Below, piece after piece: positions 63,247-64,000 of a DNA stretch of 64,000 nucleotides. Source of the stretch: Microbacterium sp. 8M (GTDB taxonomy: Bacteria > Actinomycetota > Actinomycetes > Actinomycetales > Microbacteriaceae); the NCBI RefSeq assembly GCF_902506375.1, contig NZ_LR733284.1, forward strand, positions 1,515,147-1,579,146, given 5' to 3'. Made by a program: the position numbers and the translations under genes. Each line of letters starts with the position of its first letter. The first letter of the stretch is position 1. Below the pieces are notes generated by a model, which had not been told where the DNA came from, did no database searches, and worked only from the letters and a program-made list of their open reading frames with translations.

Positions 63247-63903
63247 GTGGACGCACTCCTGGGCAATCTCGACCTGTGGGGGCAGGCGACGCTCAACACG
63301 GTCCTGCTGTTCCTCGGCGGCGGCGCGCTGGCCCTGGTGCTCGGCACCATCGTCGGAGCGATGCGCGTGTCGCCGGTGCCGATCGCTCGCGCCGTCGGCA
63401 CGGTGTACGTGAACCTGGTGCGCAACACCCCGCTCACGCTGGTGTTCTTCTTCTTCGTCTTCGGATACCCGAAGCTCGACCTCCCGGAGATCCCGTTCAT
63501 GCCGCTGGGCATCCTCGCCCTCGGCATCTACACCGCGACCTATGTGGCCGAGGTGCTGCGAGCGGGCATCAACACGGTGCCGGTGGGGCAGGCCGAGGCC
63601 GCCCGCGCGATCGGCCTCACGTTCGGGCAGGTGATGACGCTCGTGGTCATGCCGCAGGCGTTCCGCTCCGTGGTGCCGCCGATGATGAGCGTGTTCATCG
63701 CGCTGCTGAAGAACACCACGGTGGCCGCCGGCTTCTCCATCGCGGAGCTCGCGGCCCTCCGCGCCACGGTCGCCGACTCGGCGAACCGCCCCGGCACCGT
63801 GATGGAGATCCTGCTCTGGGTGGCCGTCGTGTTCGTCATCCTGGTGACGCTGCTGAGTCTCGTGCAGCGGCACTTCGAGAAGAAGTGGAGGATCGTCCGA
63901 TGA
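63247..63903 (+). CDS. gluC: Amino-acid ABC transporter permease (GluC-like)
   Basis: A 218-residue HisM-type permease with about five helices. It has the family NTVLLFLGGGALALVLGTIVG, the VRNTPLTLVFFFFVFG loop and the EAA motif EAARAIGLTFGQVMTLVVMPQAFRSVVPP that docks the ATPase. GTG start after AAAGAGAG. Overlaps the next permease gene by four bases. Confidence 0.92.
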   Translation: MDALLGNLDLWGQATLNTVLLFLGGGALALVLGTIVGAMRVSPVPIARAVGTVYVNLVRNTPLTLVFFFFVFGYPKLDLPEIPFMPLGILALGIYTATYVAEVLRAGINTVPVGQAEAARAIGLTFGQVMTLVVMPQAFRSVVPPMMSVFIALLKNTTVAAGFSIAELAALRATVADSANRPGTVMEILLWVAVVFVILVTLLSLVQRHFEKKWRIVR

Positions 63904-64000
63904 GCGGCGCATCCGTTCTCTACGACGTCCCCGGCCCGAAGGCCGTGCTGCGCAACCGGATCCTCGGCGTGGTCACGGTGCTGGTCGTCCTCGCGATCGT
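63900..64000 (+). CDS. gluD: Amino-acid ABC transporter permease (GluD-like), 3' end outside window
   Basis: Only the first 33 codons are inside: MSGASVLYDVPGPKAVLRNR, then a hydrophobic helix (ILGVVTVLVVLAI). The position (ATGA overlap with gluC) and the YDVPGPKA start are typical of GluD, the second permease of the operon. Confidence 0.8.
   Translation, partial: MSGASVLYDVPGPKAVLRNRILGVVTVLVVLAI

Overview
The window reads as chromosomal DNA of a high-GC actinobacterium. Inference from gene content and order places it in Microbacteriaceae, most likely Microbacterium or a close relative: TAnnnT -10 boxes lying 6-9 bases before start codons, murI-rph-rdgB, infC-rpmI-rplT, ftsE-ftsX-smpB, hisC-hisB-hisH-hisA, a Gram-positive Tad pilus set, LexA beside a LysM protein, Ku/LigD and a GluABCD-type uptake operon. 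Nearly all of it is dense core genome.

Layout. 1-4.5 kb: end of a FAD/Rieske oxidoreductase, a nitrilase-family amidase, a class I aminotransferase and an HtrA protease. 4.6-10.8 kb: cell-surface polymer genes (two CDP-glycerol glycerophosphotransferase-family proteins, a family 2 glycosyltransferase, a nucleotidyltransferase) with two hypothetical genes. 11-14.5 kb: an ABC ATPase with a very long Ala/Lys/Pro-rich N-terminus, and its membrane partner. 14.5-18.4 kb: DUF3039, pncB, murI, rph, rdgB. 18.4-21.65 kb: a low-GC island that interrupts an alpha/beta-hydrolase gene. It carries recombinase relics at both ends and three membrane-associated genes of unknown function, one frameshifted. 21.7-29.3 kb: CDF exporter, LigD, Ku, DedA, tRNA-Leu(UAG), aldo/keto reductase, and a divergent MFS/MarR pair. 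29.4-33.9 kb: Tad pilus cluster. 34-46.6 kb: PAP2/lipid kinase, MFS, prfB, NlpC/P60 protein, ftsEX, smpB, an S9 peptidase, metF and metE. 46.6-51.3 kb: flavin monooxygenase with a divergent GAF regulator, lexA with a divergent LysM gene, and a 24-bp tandem repeat. 51.3-58.2 kb: his genes, sseB-like, DUF1844, infC (AUC start), rpmI, rplT, TrmH-family methylase. 58.2-64 kb: response regulator, kinase and TAXI binding protein, then the GluABC(D) operon running off the end.

Three points go beyond routine annotation. (1) The palindrome GGATCC is strongly over-represented in the core (16 copies counted in 21679-24720) and absent from the whole island, which suggests a HIP1-like iterated palindrome that marks native DNA. 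(2) Many genes have a TAnnnT box 6-9 bases before the start codon and little or no Shine-Dalgarno, which predicts widespread leaderless transcription. (3) The island's three-gene membrane cassette is the best candidate here for an undescribed system, but its function cannot be read from sequence alone.
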